Shown: piece after piece, positions 1 to 8,044 of the stretch
How positions within the stretch are numbered: the first letter of the stretch is position 1
Layout: every line of letters begins with the position of its first letter
Origin: Streptococcus oralis
GTDB lineage: Bacteria; Bacillota; Bacilli; Lactobacillales; Streptococcaceae
Reading direction: 5' to 3'
DNA: 34,385 nt
NCBI RefSeq assembly: GCF_001578935.1
Contig: NZ_KQ969521.1
Location: 144,062 to 178,446, forward strand
The notes under the pieces: generated by a model
What the model saw: the letters and a program-made list of their open reading frames with translations, nothing else
Database searches by the model: none
Told to the model about the DNA's origin: nothing
Translations under genes and position numbers: made by a program

Positions 1-803
1 GATATTTTACCATTGACAATATGCCACCAGCCCTCTTACCAAAATTTTTGCAGTTGGTAGAGACCAAGGATGATGACCACAAACTGGCCTTGGTAGTGGA
101 TATGCGGAGCCGTTCCTTCTTTTCAGAGATTCAGGCAGTTTTGGATGAATTGGAAAACCAAGACGATTTGGACTTCAAAATTCTCTTTTTAGATGCAGCA
201 GATAAGGAATTGGTGGCACGCTATAAGGAAACTAGACGAAGTCACCCTCTAGCAGCAGATGGTCGGATTTTAGATGGCATCAAGCTGGAACGTGAGCTCT
301 TGGCACCTTTGAAAAATATGAGTCAAAATGTGGTGGATACGACCGAACTCACTCCGCGTGAACTCCGTAAAACCATTGCTGAGCAATTTTCGGACCAAGA
401 ACAAGCCCAGTCTTTCCGTATTGAAGTCATGTCTTTTGGATTCAAGTATGGTATCCCGATCGATGCAGACTTGGTCTTTGATGTCCGTTTCTTGCCAAAT
501 CCCTACTATCTCCCTGAACTCCGCAATCAGACAGGTGAGGATCAAGCAGTTTATGATTATGTGATGAATCATGAAGAGTCTGAAAGTTTCTATCAGCACT
601 TACTCGCCTTGATTGAGCCCATTTTGCCAAGTTACAAAAAAGAAGGCAAGTCTGTTTTAACCATTGCAGTAGGATGTACAGGTGGACAACACCGTAGTGT
701 TGCCTTTGCAAAACGAATCGCTGAGGACCTTGCTAAAAACTGGCCTGTCAATGAAAGCCATCGTGACAAAGACAGAAGAAAGGAAACGGTAAACCGTTCA
801 TGA
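1..803 (+). CDS. rapZ: RapZ family nucleotide-binding protein (5' truncated by window edge)
   Basis: C-terminal 267 or so residues of a RapZ/YvcJ protein. The frame is open to the first base (first full codon at position 3, reading [15 protein letters not shown]), so the ATG at 21 is an internal Met and the N-terminal Walker A region lies outside the window. The visible part carries the family signatures [12 protein letters not shown] and [10 protein letters not shown]. RapZ proteins bind nucleotides; in E. coli RapZ acts with a small RNA to control glmS, while the role in Gram-positives is less clear. The stop codon overlaps the start of the next gene as ATGA at 800-803, so it is translationally coupled to yvcK and whiA, a pairing conserved across Firmicutes. 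Identification is firm; the function in this organism is inferred from the family. Confidence 0.95.
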   Translation, partial: YFTIDNMPPALLPKFLQLVETKDDDHKLALVVDMRSRSFFSEIQAVLDELENQDDLDFKILFLDAADKELVARYKETRRSHPLAADGRILDGIKLERELLAPLKNMSQNVVDTTELTPRELRKTIAEQFSDQEQAQSFRIEVMSFGFKYGIPIDADLVFDVRFLPNPYYLPELRNQTGEDQAVYDYVMNHEESESFYQHLLALIEPILPSYKKEGKSVLTIAVGCTGGQHRSVAFAKRIAEDLAKNWPVNESHRDKDRRKETVNRS

Positions 804-1777
804 GAAAACCAAAGATAACGGTAATTGGTGGAGGAACTGGTATCCCCGTCATTTTGAAAAGCTTGCGAGAAAAGGATGTTGATATCGCAGCCATCGTAAC
901 GGTAGCTGATGATGGTGGATCTTCTGGTGAACTAAGAAAGAATATCCAACAGCTGACACCACCAGGTGATCTTCGCAATGTTCTGGTAGCCATGTCGGAT
1001 ATGCCTAAGTTTTATGAGAAGGTTTTTCAGTACCGCTTTTCAGAAGAGGCTGGAGCTTTTGCGGGTCATCCGCTAGGAAATATCATTATAGCAGGGCTCT
1101 CTGAAATGCAGGGTTCGACCTATAATGCCATGCAGCTGCTAAGTCTCTTTTTCCACACAACAGGAAAAATCTACCCCTCAAGCGATCAGCCTCTGACACT
1201 GCATGCAGTCTTTAAAGATGGTTCTGAAGTGGCAGGTGAGAGCCACATTGCAGATCATCCAGGCATGATCGACCATGTCTATGTGACCAATACCTTGGAT
1301 GATGAAACACCGCAAGCCAGCCGTCGAGTAGTCAATACTATTCTCGAGAGTGATATGATTGTCTTGGGGCCTGGTTCCCTCTTTACATCGATTTTGCCCA
1401 ATATTGTCATTGAGGAGATTGGGCAGGCTCTCTTGGAGACTAAGGCAGAGATCGCCTATGTCTGTAATATCATGACCCAGCGTGGGGAAACAGAGTACTT
1501 TTCAGACAGTGACCACGTGGAAGTCCTCCATCGACACTTAGGTCGGCCTTTTATTGATACGGTCTTGGTTAATATCGAAAAGGTTCCTAGAGAATACATG
1601 GATACCAACCGTTTTGATGAATATTTGGTTCAGGTAGAGCATGACTTTGCTGGTCTTTGCAAGCAGGTTCCTCGTGTGATTTCATCCAACTTCCTTCGTT
1701 TGGAAAATGGAGGTGCCTTCCATGATGGCGATTTGATTGTAGATGAATTGATGCGCATTATACAGGTGAGAAAATGA
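800..1777 (+). CDS. yvcK: YvcK/CofD-like protein (gluconeogenesis factor family)
   Basis: A 325-residue protein of normal length for the YvcK branch of the CofD-like family. It begins with a nucleotide-binding glycine loop, [13 protein letters not shown], and has the downstream family motifs [19 protein letters not shown] and [11 protein letters not shown]. In Bacillus, YvcK binds UDP-sugars and is needed for normal cell shape and growth on gluconeogenic carbon. The start ATG overlaps the rapZ stop (ATGA), and the end overlaps whiA the same way at 1774-1777, so the three form one operon. The location two genes from cdaA-glmM is consistent with a cell-envelope precursor role, but that link is inference. 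Confidence 0.95.
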   Translation: MRKPKITVIGGGTGIPVILKSLREKDVDIAAIVTVADDGGSSGELRKNIQQLTPPGDLRNVLVAMSDMPKFYEKVFQYRFSEEAGAFAGHPLGNIIIAGLSEMQGSTYNAMQLLSLFFHTTGKIYPSSDQPLTLHAVFKDGSEVAGESHIADHPGMIDHVYVTNTLDDETPQASRRVVNTILESDMIVLGPGSLFTSILPNIVIEEIGQALLETKAEIAYVCNIMTQRGETEYFSDSDHVEVLHRHLGRPFIDTVLVNIEKVPREYMDTNRFDEYLVQVEHDFAGLCKQVPRVISSNFLRLENGGAFHDGDLIVDELMRIIQVRK

Positions 1778-2685
1778 GTTTTACAGTTGCAGTAAAAGAA
1801 GAAATTCTTGGTCAACACCATCTCAGTCGTTATGAACTATCGGCCATCATCAAGATGTCTGGCAGTATCGGTCTCTCTACTTCAGGCTTGACCTTGTCCG
1901 TCGTGACCGAAAATGCTAAGCTAGCTCGGCACCTTTATGAGTCCTTTCTCCATTTTTATGAGATCAAGTCAGAGATTCGTCACCATCAGAGAAGCAATCT
2001 TCGTAAGAATCGTGTCTACACGGTCTATACAGATGAGAGAGTGCAGGGGCTTTTAGCTGATTTGCGGCTTGCGGATTCCTTCTTTGGTTTGGAGACGGGC
2101 ATTGATCCCGATATTTTAGCAGATGAAGAAGCTGGTCGTGCTTACTTATGTGGGGCCTTTCTTGCAAATGGTAGCATCCGAGATCCTGAATCTGGGAAGT
2201 ACCAGTTGGAGATTAGTTCTGTTTATCTGGACCATGCCCAAGGATTGGCCTCTCTCCTTCAGCAGTTTTTGCTGGACGCCAAGGTTATTGAGCGCAAGAA
2301 AGGTGCAGTTACCTATCTCCAGCGTGCAGAAGACATCATGGATTTCTTGATCGTGATTGGGGCCATGCAGGCGCGTGATAATTTTGAGCGCGTCAAGATT
2401 TTGCGTGAAACCCGTAATGATCTCAATCGGGCTAATAATGCCGAGACAGCTAATATCGCTCGGACAGTTTCTGCTAGTATGAAGATCATCAATAATATCA
2501 GTAAAATTAAAGATAGAATGGGTTTGGAAAATTTACCCGTGGATTTGCAAGAGGTAGCGCAGTTGCGGATTCAGCATCCAGACTACTCTATCCAGCAGTT
2601 GGCGGATATCCTGAGCATTCCCCTAACCAAAAGTGGTGTCAACCACAGACTCAGAAAAATCAATAAAATAGCAGATGAATTATAA
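1774..2685 (+). CDS. whiA: WhiA, DNA-binding protein with LAGLIDADG-like and helix-turn-helix domains
   Basis: A 303-residue WhiA homolog of family-typical length. The N-terminal two thirds form the degenerate homing-endonuclease fold ([18 protein letters not shown] is the recognisable core, around residues 122-139), followed by a C-terminal helix-turn-helix (around 255-300, [26 protein letters not shown]). WhiA regulates sporulation in Streptomyces and affects cell division and nucleoid organisation in Bacillus; in streptococci its targets are not established. The start overlaps yvcK by ATGA. Its last codons (ADEL-stop) and terminator are duplicated 2.55 kb downstream, bracketing the lipase island. 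Confidence 0.95.
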   Translation: MSFTVAVKEEILGQHHLSRYELSAIIKMSGSIGLSTSGLTLSVVTENAKLARHLYESFLHFYEIKSEIRHHQRSNLRKNRVYTVYTDERVQGLLADLRLADSFFGLETGIDPDILADEEAGRAYLCGAFLANGSIRDPESGKYQLEISSVYLDHAQGLASLLQQFLLDAKVIERKKGAVTYLQRAEDIMDFLIVIGAMQARDNFERVKILRETRNDLNRANNAETANIARTVSASMKIINNISKIKDRMGLENLPVDLQEVAQLRIQHPDYSIQQLADILSIPLTKSGVNHRLRKINKIADEL

Positions 2686-2718
2686 AACCACGAATCGTTG
2701 ATTCGTGGTTATTTTCTT
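2668..2718. repeat. Direct repeat copy 1 (whiA 3' end plus terminator)
   Basis: 51 bp running from the last whiA codons through the terminator hairpin and T-rich tail. It matches 5219-5269 at 49 of 51 positions (differences at 2680 T/C and 2711 A/C), with a constant offset of 2551 bp. The two copies bracket the lipase island, so this is either a duplicated integration site or a recombination scar. Confidence 0.9.
2686..2718. terminator. Terminator after whiA (first copy)
   Basis: An 11-bp perfect stem AACCACGAATC / GATTCGTGGTT with a GTT loop, followed by ATTTTCTT. Ends the rapZ-yvcK-whiA operon. An identical stem recurs at 5237-5261. Confidence 0.9.
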
Positions 2719-2768
2719 GAGGTTATTAAATTGAGAAGAATTTTAAAGGAAGCCAACTCCATAATCTA

Positions 2769-2777
2769 TGGTATACT
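2769..2777 (+). promoter_or_regulatory. Extended -10 promoter of the lipase island
   Basis: TGGTATACT fits the TGn-TATAAT extended -10 used widely in streptococci; no good -35 is visible at 17 bp. It lies 35 bp upstream of the lipoprotein start and behind the whiA terminator, so the island has independent transcription. Confidence 0.6.
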
Positions 2778-2812
2778 ATAGATGAGTTATACTGTAGCAT
2801 AAAGGAGGCACC

Positions 2813-3217
2813 ATGAAAAAACCTAAAAAAAGTATGATTATTTTAATCAGTATTTTAGCAGTAATTGGAATCGCAGTAGGAGGTTGTAGCATGCACCAAT
2901 ACCAAAAGAAACAAGAAATGATTGCCATCGCGACCAGTGATGAGGCGAAGAAGGTTTATGAAGAATATTTGAAGAGAGAAGACCCTTATGCTTTTACTGA
3001 GAAAGGATTCGTACATTCCTATCAAGTGAAACTAGATTCATTAAGTTATAATCCAATGGGTGGGTTGATGGTTTCTTTAATAATCAATGATGATGAAGAA
3101 ATGCTTGTGGATTATAATTTAATTGGAGGATCTGATGGAGATTATACTTCAGCATTTTATGGAAGTACGCCTAAATTTTGGCAGACTCGTGATAAATATT
3201 ATAAAAAAGAGGAATAA
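2813..3217 (+). CDS. Putative lipoprotein, DUF1310-like; candidate immunity partner of the adjacent lipase
   Basis: 134 residues. A basic N-terminus and a hydrophobic stretch (residues 8-23) lead into VGGC, an acceptable though not perfect lipobox with Cys25, so a surface lipoprotein is likely. The remainder carries DEAKKVYEEYL and a YNPMGGLMVSLIIND core that resembles the DUF1310 family of Gram-positive lipoproteins (recognised from memory, not searched). The start has a strong AAAGGAGG ribosome site at 2801-2808. It is the first gene of the island and ends 5 bp before the lipase. In the S. aureus TslA system a lipoprotein protects the producer against the secreted lipase; by position and topology this gene could do the same here, but that is inference. 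The alternative is an unrelated cargo lipoprotein. Confidence 0.6.
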   Translation: MKKPKKSMIILISILAVIGIAVGGCSMHQYQKKQEMIAIATSDEAKKVYEEYLKREDPYAFTEKGFVHSYQVKLDSLSYNPMGGLMVSLIINDDEEMLVDYNLIGGSDGDYTSAFYGSTPKFWQTRDKYYKKEE

Positions 3218-3222
3218 TAGTA

Positions 3223-4188
3223 ATGGTGGAAAAATATATTAATGATCCTCATCTCCAGATAGCTATGACAGAGTACCAACCTAACATGAAAAAAGATAAA
3301 TATGAGGTCAATACTCAGTACAATCATAATGTAGGGTATGTCACCCAAGTCTATGATAATACCACAGGAGCTGGCGAGCAGGTTTATGCAGTTGTAAAAA
3401 ATCCCAATGAAAAAGCTGAGGATGTACAGGAAGTAACGGTCCTTTTTCGTGGTTCTACGGGCCCAGATCATTTTTGGGAAGAAACAGCAGATGTCTGGAA
3501 TGACTGGGCTGAAAATGATGCAGTTATAGCCAAGAGAATTGTAATGCAAAGCAATCCCAGCGACCGAGACAATTCTACCGAGCAGCTAAAGGCTTCTGCC
3601 AGAGCTTTAAAAGATGTCATGGAAAAATATCCTAATGCCAAGATTAACATCTATGGGCATTCTCTTGGATCTATGGATGCTCAGTATGCTATGGCTGACC
3701 TAGAAGCGGCCCAAATCGAGCGAATCCAACAGGCTTATATTTACAACGGCCCTGATGTCTACCGAATCCTTAGCCCCAAACAGAGAAAAATTGTCGATCA
3801 GATTAAAGGACGTATCTACAACTATGCTGACCCTAAAGATAAGATTAGTATGGTGGGAAGAGATCCTTCGAAGGGCAGTATCGGTTCTGTAGGTATGGTT
3901 TATTATGTAGATAGTGAACAAGAAGATTTTGTAAATCAGCATATGACCTATGGTTATCGCTTGGATAAGGATGGGAAAATAAAAATTCTTTCTAATACCA
4001 GTACAGTTGCTTATAACAACTTTCTGATTAAAATGGAGAGTTTCAAAAGACTTAAGAAGAGCCTAGCTTCTGATGGGGTTACATCAAGTGAGCGAATCTT
4101 TCTAGACTCTGAACAAGCTAAGCTAACGGCGTCAGGTATTTGCCATATTGTAACAGAAGAACTAGATGTTCTCAAAAAAAATATATAA
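3223..4188 (+). CDS. Alpha/beta-hydrolase lipase, candidate type VII-secreted effector
   Basis: 321 residues with no signal peptide. The nucleophile elbow GHSLG sits at 145-149 (Ser147), in YGHSLGSMDAQYA. Likely triad partners are Asp203 or Asp206 (YADPKDKIS) and His240 (NQHMTYGY), in the expected order. LFRGST at 74-79 precedes the elbow as in class-3/DUF2974-type lipases. After about residue 255 the chain changes to a predicted helical tail of about 65 residues. A leaderless lipase with an N-terminal catalytic domain and a helical C-terminus, followed by small helical proteins and preceded by a lipoprotein, matches the 'reverse' layout of the S. aureus T7SS effector TslA. Ribosome site GAGG lies about 10 bp upstream of the ATG. 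The hydrolase assignment is strong; secretion and toxicity are inferred. Confidence 0.75.
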   Translation: MVEKYINDPHLQIAMTEYQPNMKKDKYEVNTQYNHNVGYVTQVYDNTTGAGEQVYAVVKNPNEKAEDVQEVTVLFRGSTGPDHFWEETADVWNDWAENDAVIAKRIVMQSNPSDRDNSTEQLKASARALKDVMEKYPNAKINIYGHSLGSMDAQYAMADLEAAQIERIQQAYIYNGPDVYRILSPKQRKIVDQIKGRIYNYADPKDKISMVGRDPSKGSIGSVGMVYYVDSEQEDFVNQHMTYGYRLDKDGKIKILSNTSTVAYNNFLIKMESFKRLKKSLASDGVTSSERIFLDSEQAKLTASGICHIVTEELDVLKKNI

Positions 4189-4477
4189 TGGTGGTGTTCA
4201 AGATGCGAGTGAAGTGCTTGTTTCGTGTAGTAATGTTCCTTGGGGCTTTATCCTAAGTCCGTACGAAACAGAGGTTGCCTATTCTGATGGAGGAGTGACT
4301 TATGAAACAACTGTTGGTGTCATTCAAAAGAGGTTTACTCCAGTTCTTGATACTGCGAAACAATTAGAGAAAGATTTTACAGATTTAGAAAAGCAAATCA
4401 AAGATGGTATTCAGAAAAAATTAGATGAAGATAGGGAATTAGCTAATGAATTTAAGCAATGGGAGAGTTTGATATGA
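4166..4477 (+). CDS. Small helical protein, TIGR04197/DUF3130-like (T7SS effector partner candidate)
   Basis: 103 residues whose start lies 23 bp inside the lipase gene, so the two are translationally coupled. The N-terminal half is short and mixed (YNGGVQDASEVLV). From about residue 40 (SDGGVTYETTVGVIQ) to the end the chain is amphipathic helix. This arrangement resembles the WXG100-like TIGR04197/DUF3130 proteins that bind the targeting domain of LXG effectors; this is pattern recognition without a profile search. It ends in an ATGA overlap with the next gene at 4474-4477. Expected role: partner or chaperone for export of the lipase. Confidence 0.55.
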   Translation: MFSKKIYNGGVQDASEVLVSCSNVPWGFILSPYETEVAYSDGGVTYETTVGVIQKRFTPVLDTAKQLEKDFTDLEKQIKDGIQKKLDEDRELANEFKQWESLI

Positions 4478-4866
4478 TAGAGGATGAAATTAGGAAAAAG
4501 CGCCAACGTTTGGAAGAATGTGAGGATGACTATCGACGTTCTTATAAAAAAATCGAAAATCAGTACGAAGAGGCCAATTATAAATTTCAACAATTGCGTC
4601 ATATGATTGATGAAAAGCATCGAATCATTTCCCATACCTTAGACCAGTTAGGTGGAGATACAACCGAATGGCGTTATCAATCCAATCAACTCGCATCCAA
4701 CTTTAGTCAGCAAATCGAGATGGCATATCGAAATAGACAAGGGCAACTCGAACAAGAAGAATTGGAGCTCGAACAGGATTACAAGCGGCAACACCGTATC
4801 TTAGAAGATGAGTTTGCCAGAGCTCAGGAGCAACAACGACGTTTAGAAGAACGAGGTAAAAAGTAA
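4474..4866 (+). CDS. Coiled-coil protein, DUF3958/DUF5082-like (T7SS effector partner candidate)
   Basis: 130 residues, almost entirely helical and rich in Glu, Gln, Arg and Lys, with a helical hairpin break near residue 62 (LGGDT). The start at 4474 is preferred over the in-frame ATG at 4459: 4474 makes an ATGA overlap with the upstream stop and is preceded at the right distance by GGGAGA (4461-4466), which itself would lie inside the coding sequence if 4459 were used. Long heptad-like helices without a signal peptide match the second small helical partner found with LXG-type and TslA-type effectors. The family name is tentative. Confidence 0.55.
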   Translation: MIEDEIRKKRQRLEECEDDYRRSYKKIENQYEEANYKFQQLRHMIDEKHRIISHTLDQLGGDTTEWRYQSNQLASNFSQQIEMAYRNRQGQLEQEELELEQDYKRQHRILEDEFARAQEQQRRLEERGKK

Positions 4867-5177
4867 TGGCGAATGTAGTTGATTACATTAATGATTTTTT
4901 CGCAGGGGGAGAGGAAGCACTAAGAAATATAGAAAAAGAGTTAGAACGTTCATTTATAAAAAATATCTTGGCTCCAGCAAAAAAAGCTCGTATTTCCACT
5001 ATAGAAAAAGATACAGAAAAATATATGAAGATTTCTCTATTAAGTGCTCAAGAAAGTTTGAAAGAAGTTTCGAAAAACATTGATAGTTCGATGAAGGGAG
5101 AATTTTCTACAAAAGTAGTTAAAACTATAGAAACGAAAAGTAAAGAATATCCAAAATCTTTAAATGGTACAAAGTAG
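4866..5177 (+). CDS. Small helical hypothetical protein, last gene of the lipase island
   Basis: 103 residues starting within the stop codon of the previous gene (TAATG, 4864-4868), with GAGGT about 10 bp upstream. Predicted mostly helical, no signal peptide or membrane segment; the N-terminus VDYINDFFAGGEEALRNIEK is the most distinctive part. I do not recognise a named family. It could be a fourth component of the putative export complex, a cytoplasmic immunity or chaperone protein, or the 5' remnant of a longer effector cut off by the recombination that placed the second direct repeat 41 bp downstream of its stop. Coding status is supported by tight coupling and ribosome site. Confidence 0.5.
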   Translation: MANVVDYINDFFAGGEEALRNIEKELERSFIKNILAPAKKARISTIEKDTEKYMKISLLSAQESLKEVSKNIDSSMKGEFSTKVVKTIETKSKEYPKSLNGTK

Positions 5178-5218
5178 ACTTTTGCTTTTTAAAGTAAAAC
5201 TCCAGTAAGTTGCTTTTT

Positions 5219-5269
5219 ATAGCAGATGAACTATAAAACCACGAATCGTTGATTCGTGGTTCTTTTCTT
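5219..5269. repeat. Direct repeat copy 2 (whiA 3' end plus terminator)
   Basis: 49 of 51 bases identical to 2668-2718. This copy preserves the codons for the whiA C-terminus out of context and runs to the stop codon of the convergent reductase gene, so it is probably the original whiA-reductase junction with copy 1 created by the insertion, or the reverse. Confidence 0.9.
5237..5269. terminator. Bidirectional terminator (second copy)
   Basis: Same 11-bp stem as at 2686-2710 with T-rich tail on the plus strand and TTTTATAG on the minus strand. It serves the lipase island from the left and the reductase from the right. Confidence 0.88.
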
Positions 5270-6236
5270 ATAAACTGGTTGAGTGTTTTGGTTGTACTTT
5301 TTGTTCTGGGTCAATGTAGTTGATGGCATTGTTAACAGCAGTTGGAGCTTCACCCAGTCCTGTCGCAATCAAATCAATCTTACCTTCATAGTAGCAGCAG
5401 TCGCCGATGGCATAGATACCTGCTTGGCTAGACTCTTGCTTGCTGTTAACGATAATCTTGTGACGGTTGAGGTCCAGCCCCCAATTTTTAAGATTGCCAA
5501 CAGATGATTTGAAACCATAGTTGACAAAGAGGTGGTCTACCTCAATCGTTTCGGTTTCATCTGATTTGACTTTGGTGATTTCTAGTTTATCGAGTGTTTT
5601 TCCATCTCCGATAAGTTGGCTAGGAATGAACGGTGTTTTGATGGTTACAGATGATTCTTGCAGGGCTTGCACACTATGTTCCAAGGCGCGGAAGTTATCT
5701 CTGCGGTGAACGAGAGTAGTTGGGGCAATCTTTTCGAAAGCCAGAGCCCAGTCCACTGCTGAGTCTCCGCCACCAAGGATGGTCACTTTCTTGCCTGCGT
5801 ATTGCTGAATGTTGGAAACGTGGTAGTGGATATTTTCATAGCCCTCAACACCTTCTAATTCGAGTGGACGTGGTTTAAAGGCACCACCACCCATGGCAAT
5901 GATAACGGTTTTGGTCAGGTGACTTCCTTTGTTAGTTTGAATTGTATAACCTTCTTCTTGTTTCTCGATTTCTAGAACAGTTTCGTTGAGGTGAACAGGT
6001 GTTTCAAAGCCGTTTAGCTGTTCAATCAAGCGATTGGTCAATTCTTCTCCAGTAAGGTTTGGAAAACCGGGCACATCAAGGATTTGCTTCTCAGGATAGA
6101 GGATGGCAGGTTGACCACCGAGCTGGGGAAGGGAGTCGATGATTTGGACTTTTGCTTGGCGTAGGTGGGCGTAAAAGGCAGCAAAGAGCCCGACTGGACC
6201 ACCGCCTACAATGGTAATATCATAGAGTTGAGACAT
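5268..6236 (-). CDS. Ferredoxin-NADP(+) reductase, thioredoxin-reductase-like
   Basis: 322-residue flavoprotein. An N-terminal FAD-binding Rossmann motif (VGGGPVGLFAAF, residues 10-21) is followed by a second NAD(P)-binding motif GGGDSAVDWA and a C-terminal FAD-contacting stretch AIGDCCYYEGKIDLIATG. The CxxC redox pair of true thioredoxin reductases is absent, which points to the TrxB-like ferredoxin/flavodoxin-NADP reductase family (YumC type), which moves electrons between NADPH and ferredoxin or flavodoxin. Ribosome site GAAGGAGAA precedes the start. It is convergent with whiA and, in this strain, with the inserted island. Confidence in the family is high; the electron acceptor is not shown by the sequence. 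Confidence 0.9.
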   Translation of the reverse strand: MSQLYDITIVGGGPVGLFAAFYAHLRQAKVQIIDSLPQLGGQPAILYPEKQILDVPGFPNLTGEELTNRLIEQLNGFETPVHLNETVLEIEKQEEGYTIQTNKGSHLTKTVIIAMGGGAFKPRPLELEGVEGYENIHYHVSNIQQYAGKKVTILGGGDSAVDWALAFEKIAPTTLVHRRDNFRALEHSVQALQESSVTIKTPFIPSQLIGDGKTLDKLEITKVKSDETETIEVDHLFVNYGFKSSVGNLKNWGLDLNRHKIIVNSKQESSQAGIYAIGDCCYYEGKIDLIATGLGEAPTAVNNAINYIDPEQKVQPKHSTSL

Positions 6237-6266
6237 GATTTCTCCTTCGTTTTTTCTAGTCAGTTT

Positions 6267-6275
6267 ATTTTATCA
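6267..6275 (-). promoter_or_regulatory. Promoter of the ferredoxin-NADP reductase gene
   Basis: On the minus strand TGATAAAAT forms an extended -10, about 30 bp before the start codon at 6236. The -35 is weak. Confidence 0.5.
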
Positions 6276-6327
6276 TATTTTTGCTTAATTTAAAATGAGG
6301 TAGGATAGGGAAAAAATGGGCAAAAAA

Positions 6328-6336
6328 TGGTATAAT
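6328..6336 (+). promoter_or_regulatory. Promoter of cdaA-cdaR-glmM
   Basis: TGGTATAAT, a near-ideal extended -10. It lies downstream of the first in-frame ATG (6316), which rules that ATG out as the start of cdaA in the main transcript. Confidence 0.7.
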
Positions 6337-6372
6337 GGTACAGAAAGTGTTTTGACAGGGAGGAGGCCAGGG

Positions 6373-7230
6373 ATGAATTTTCAACCATTATCCAATTTGC
6401 AATACTGGACGAGTTTGTTTTCAAGCCCTTGGACAATAGTCACCAATCTGATTGATATTCTCATTGTGACATATATTTTATACCATTTTACCAAAGCGAT
6501 TGCAGGGACCAAAATCATGATATTGGTGCGGGGAGTCCTGGTCTTTATTTTAGGTCAGATTCTGTCCAATATGATTGGTTTGACGACTATTTCCTGGTTG
6601 ATCAATCAGATCATCACCTACGGGGTGATTGCAGCGGTGGTTATCTTCTCACCAGAGATTCGAACTGGTTTGGAGCGATTGGGTCGGGCTACGGATTTCT
6701 TCTCCAATGCCCCCATTAGTGCGGAAGAGCAGATGGTTCGTGCCTTTGTGAAATCAGTTGAATACATGAGTCCGCGTAAGATTGGTGCTCTGGTAGCGGT
6801 GCAACGCGTGAGAACCTTGCAGGAATACATCTCAACAGGGATTCCTCTAGATGCTAAGATTTCGGCTGAATTACTTATCAATATTTTCATTCCCAATACT
6901 CCCTTACACGATGGAGCGGTCATTGTCAGAGAAGATCGGATTGCCGTAACTTCAGCCTACCTACCCCTGACTGAAAATACTGGAATTTCCAAGGAGTTTG
7001 GGACACGTCACAGGGCGGCAATTGGTTTGTCGGAAGTATCAGATGCTCTTACCTTTGTGGTTTCGGAAGAAACGGGTGGAATCTCCATCACCTATAATGG
7101 AGTCTTTAAGCACGATTTGACCTTGGAAGAGTTTGAATCGGAGTTAAGAAGAATCTTGCTTCCAACATCAGAGGAAAAACGTGATTTGAAAGATCGCTTA
7201 CTAGGAGGATGGAAACATGAGAAAAAATAG
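6373..7230 (+). CDS. cdaA: Diadenylate cyclase CdaA
   Basis: Membrane diadenylate cyclase that makes c-di-AMP from two ATP. Start set at 6373 (285 residues, MNFQPLSNLQ) rather than at the in-frame ATG 6316, because an extended -10 (6328-6336) lies between them and an AGGAGG-like site sits just upstream of 6373. Three hydrophobic segments fill roughly residues 15-85. The DAC catalytic domain follows, with the DGA motif at 180-182 and the GTRHR motif at 210-214, both intact. It overlaps cdaR by 14 bp and is followed by glmM, the conserved cda operon. CdaR modulates the cyclase, and GlmM binds and inhibits it in related bacteria. Confidence 0.95.
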   Translation: MNFQPLSNLQYWTSLFSSPWTIVTNLIDILIVTYILYHFTKAIAGTKIMILVRGVLVFILGQILSNMIGLTTISWLINQIITYGVIAAVVIFSPEIRTGLERLGRATDFFSNAPISAEEQMVRAFVKSVEYMSPRKIGALVAVQRVRTLQEYISTGIPLDAKISAELLINIFIPNTPLHDGAVIVREDRIAVTSAYLPLTENTGISKEFGTRHRAAIGLSEVSDALTFVVSEETGGISITYNGVFKHDLTLEEFESELRRILLPTSEEKRDLKDRLLGGWKHEKK

Positions 7231-8014
7231 TTTTTATATCATTTCTTCCTTCTTTTTCGCTTGCATTCTCTTTATCTATGCGACTTCTACAAACTATCAG
7301 AATAGCAACAGTGCCAGACAAGTGCGGACGGAAACCTATACCAATACGGTTCTTAATGTCCCAATCGATATTCAGTACGACAGTGAACAGTACTTTATTA
7401 GTGGCTTTACTTCTGAAGTGACGGTCTTTCTGACAGGGTCAAACAGAGTTGCATTGGCGAGCGAGATGCAGGAAAGCACTCGAAAATTTAAGGTGAAAGC
7501 TGACTTAACCAATGCTAGTGTAGGAACCATCGAGGTTCCTCTAACCATTGAAAATTTACCGAGTGGTTTGACGGCTGTTGCAACTCCGCAAAAGATAACA
7601 GTGAAGGTTGGTAAAAAAGCAAAACGTGATAATGTAATCGTTGTGCCGGAGATTGATCCTAGCCAGATTGATTCTCGTGTGAAAATTGATACAGTCACTG
7701 TGTCAGATGAAAAAGTAACGGTTATTAGTGACGAGGAGACTCTCTCTAGAGTAGATCGTGTCATTGCCATCTTGCCGACAAGTGAACGGATAACAGGTAA
7801 CTACTCGGCCTCTGTTCCACTACAAGCAGTTGATAAAAATGGAAATGTCTTACCAAGCGTCATTATGCCATTTGACACTACAATGAAAATTACAACCAAA
7901 ACAGTATCGTCTAGCTCGAGTTCTTCGTCAACGACCTCGTCAACGGGCTCTTCAACCAACAGTTCGTCTTCAACGAGTTCAGAAACGAAACCAGACTCGT
8001 CTAAACAGGACTAA
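7217..8014 (+). CDS. cdaR: CdaR, YbbR-domain regulator of CdaA
   Basis: 265 residues: one N-terminal membrane anchor (about 6-24), then extracytoplasmic YbbR repeats (beta-rich, about 30-225), then a low-complexity tail of Ser and Thr from about residue 229 to the end. The YbbR protein next to CdaA (CdaR) binds the cyclase and adjusts its activity. The start lies inside cdaA, preceded by GGAGG at 7205-7209. The Ser/Thr tail is probably a flexible linker at the cell surface; its repetitive TCN codons make it a likely spot for length variation between strains. Confidence 0.92.
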   Translation: MRKNSFYIISSFFFACILFIYATSTNYQNSNSARQVRTETYTNTVLNVPIDIQYDSEQYFISGFTSEVTVFLTGSNRVALASEMQESTRKFKVKADLTNASVGTIEVPLTIENLPSGLTAVATPQKITVKVGKKAKRDNVIVVPEIDPSQIDSRVKIDTVTVSDEKVTVISDEETLSRVDRVIAILPTSERITGNYSASVPLQAVDKNGNVLPSVIMPFDTTMKITTKTVSSSSSSSSTTSSTGSSTNSSSSTSSETKPDSSKQD

Positions 8015-8044
8015 ATAAAACAGTAGAAAAGGATGATAAATAAA

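Noticed and set aside
2668..5269. Insertion sequence or integrative element carrying its own recombinase
   Set aside because: No transposase, integrase or inverted terminal repeats are found between the direct repeats; entry by recombination or transformation is more likely.
5268..6236. Thioredoxin reductase
   Set aside because: No CxxC redox pair between the FAD and NADP motifs; fits ferredoxin-NADP reductase instead.
6316..6372. Longer cdaA start at ATG 6316, adding 19 residues
   Set aside because: A strong extended -10 (6328-6336) lies within the added segment, which is polar and unlike CdaA N-termini; ATG 6373 has a good ribosome site.
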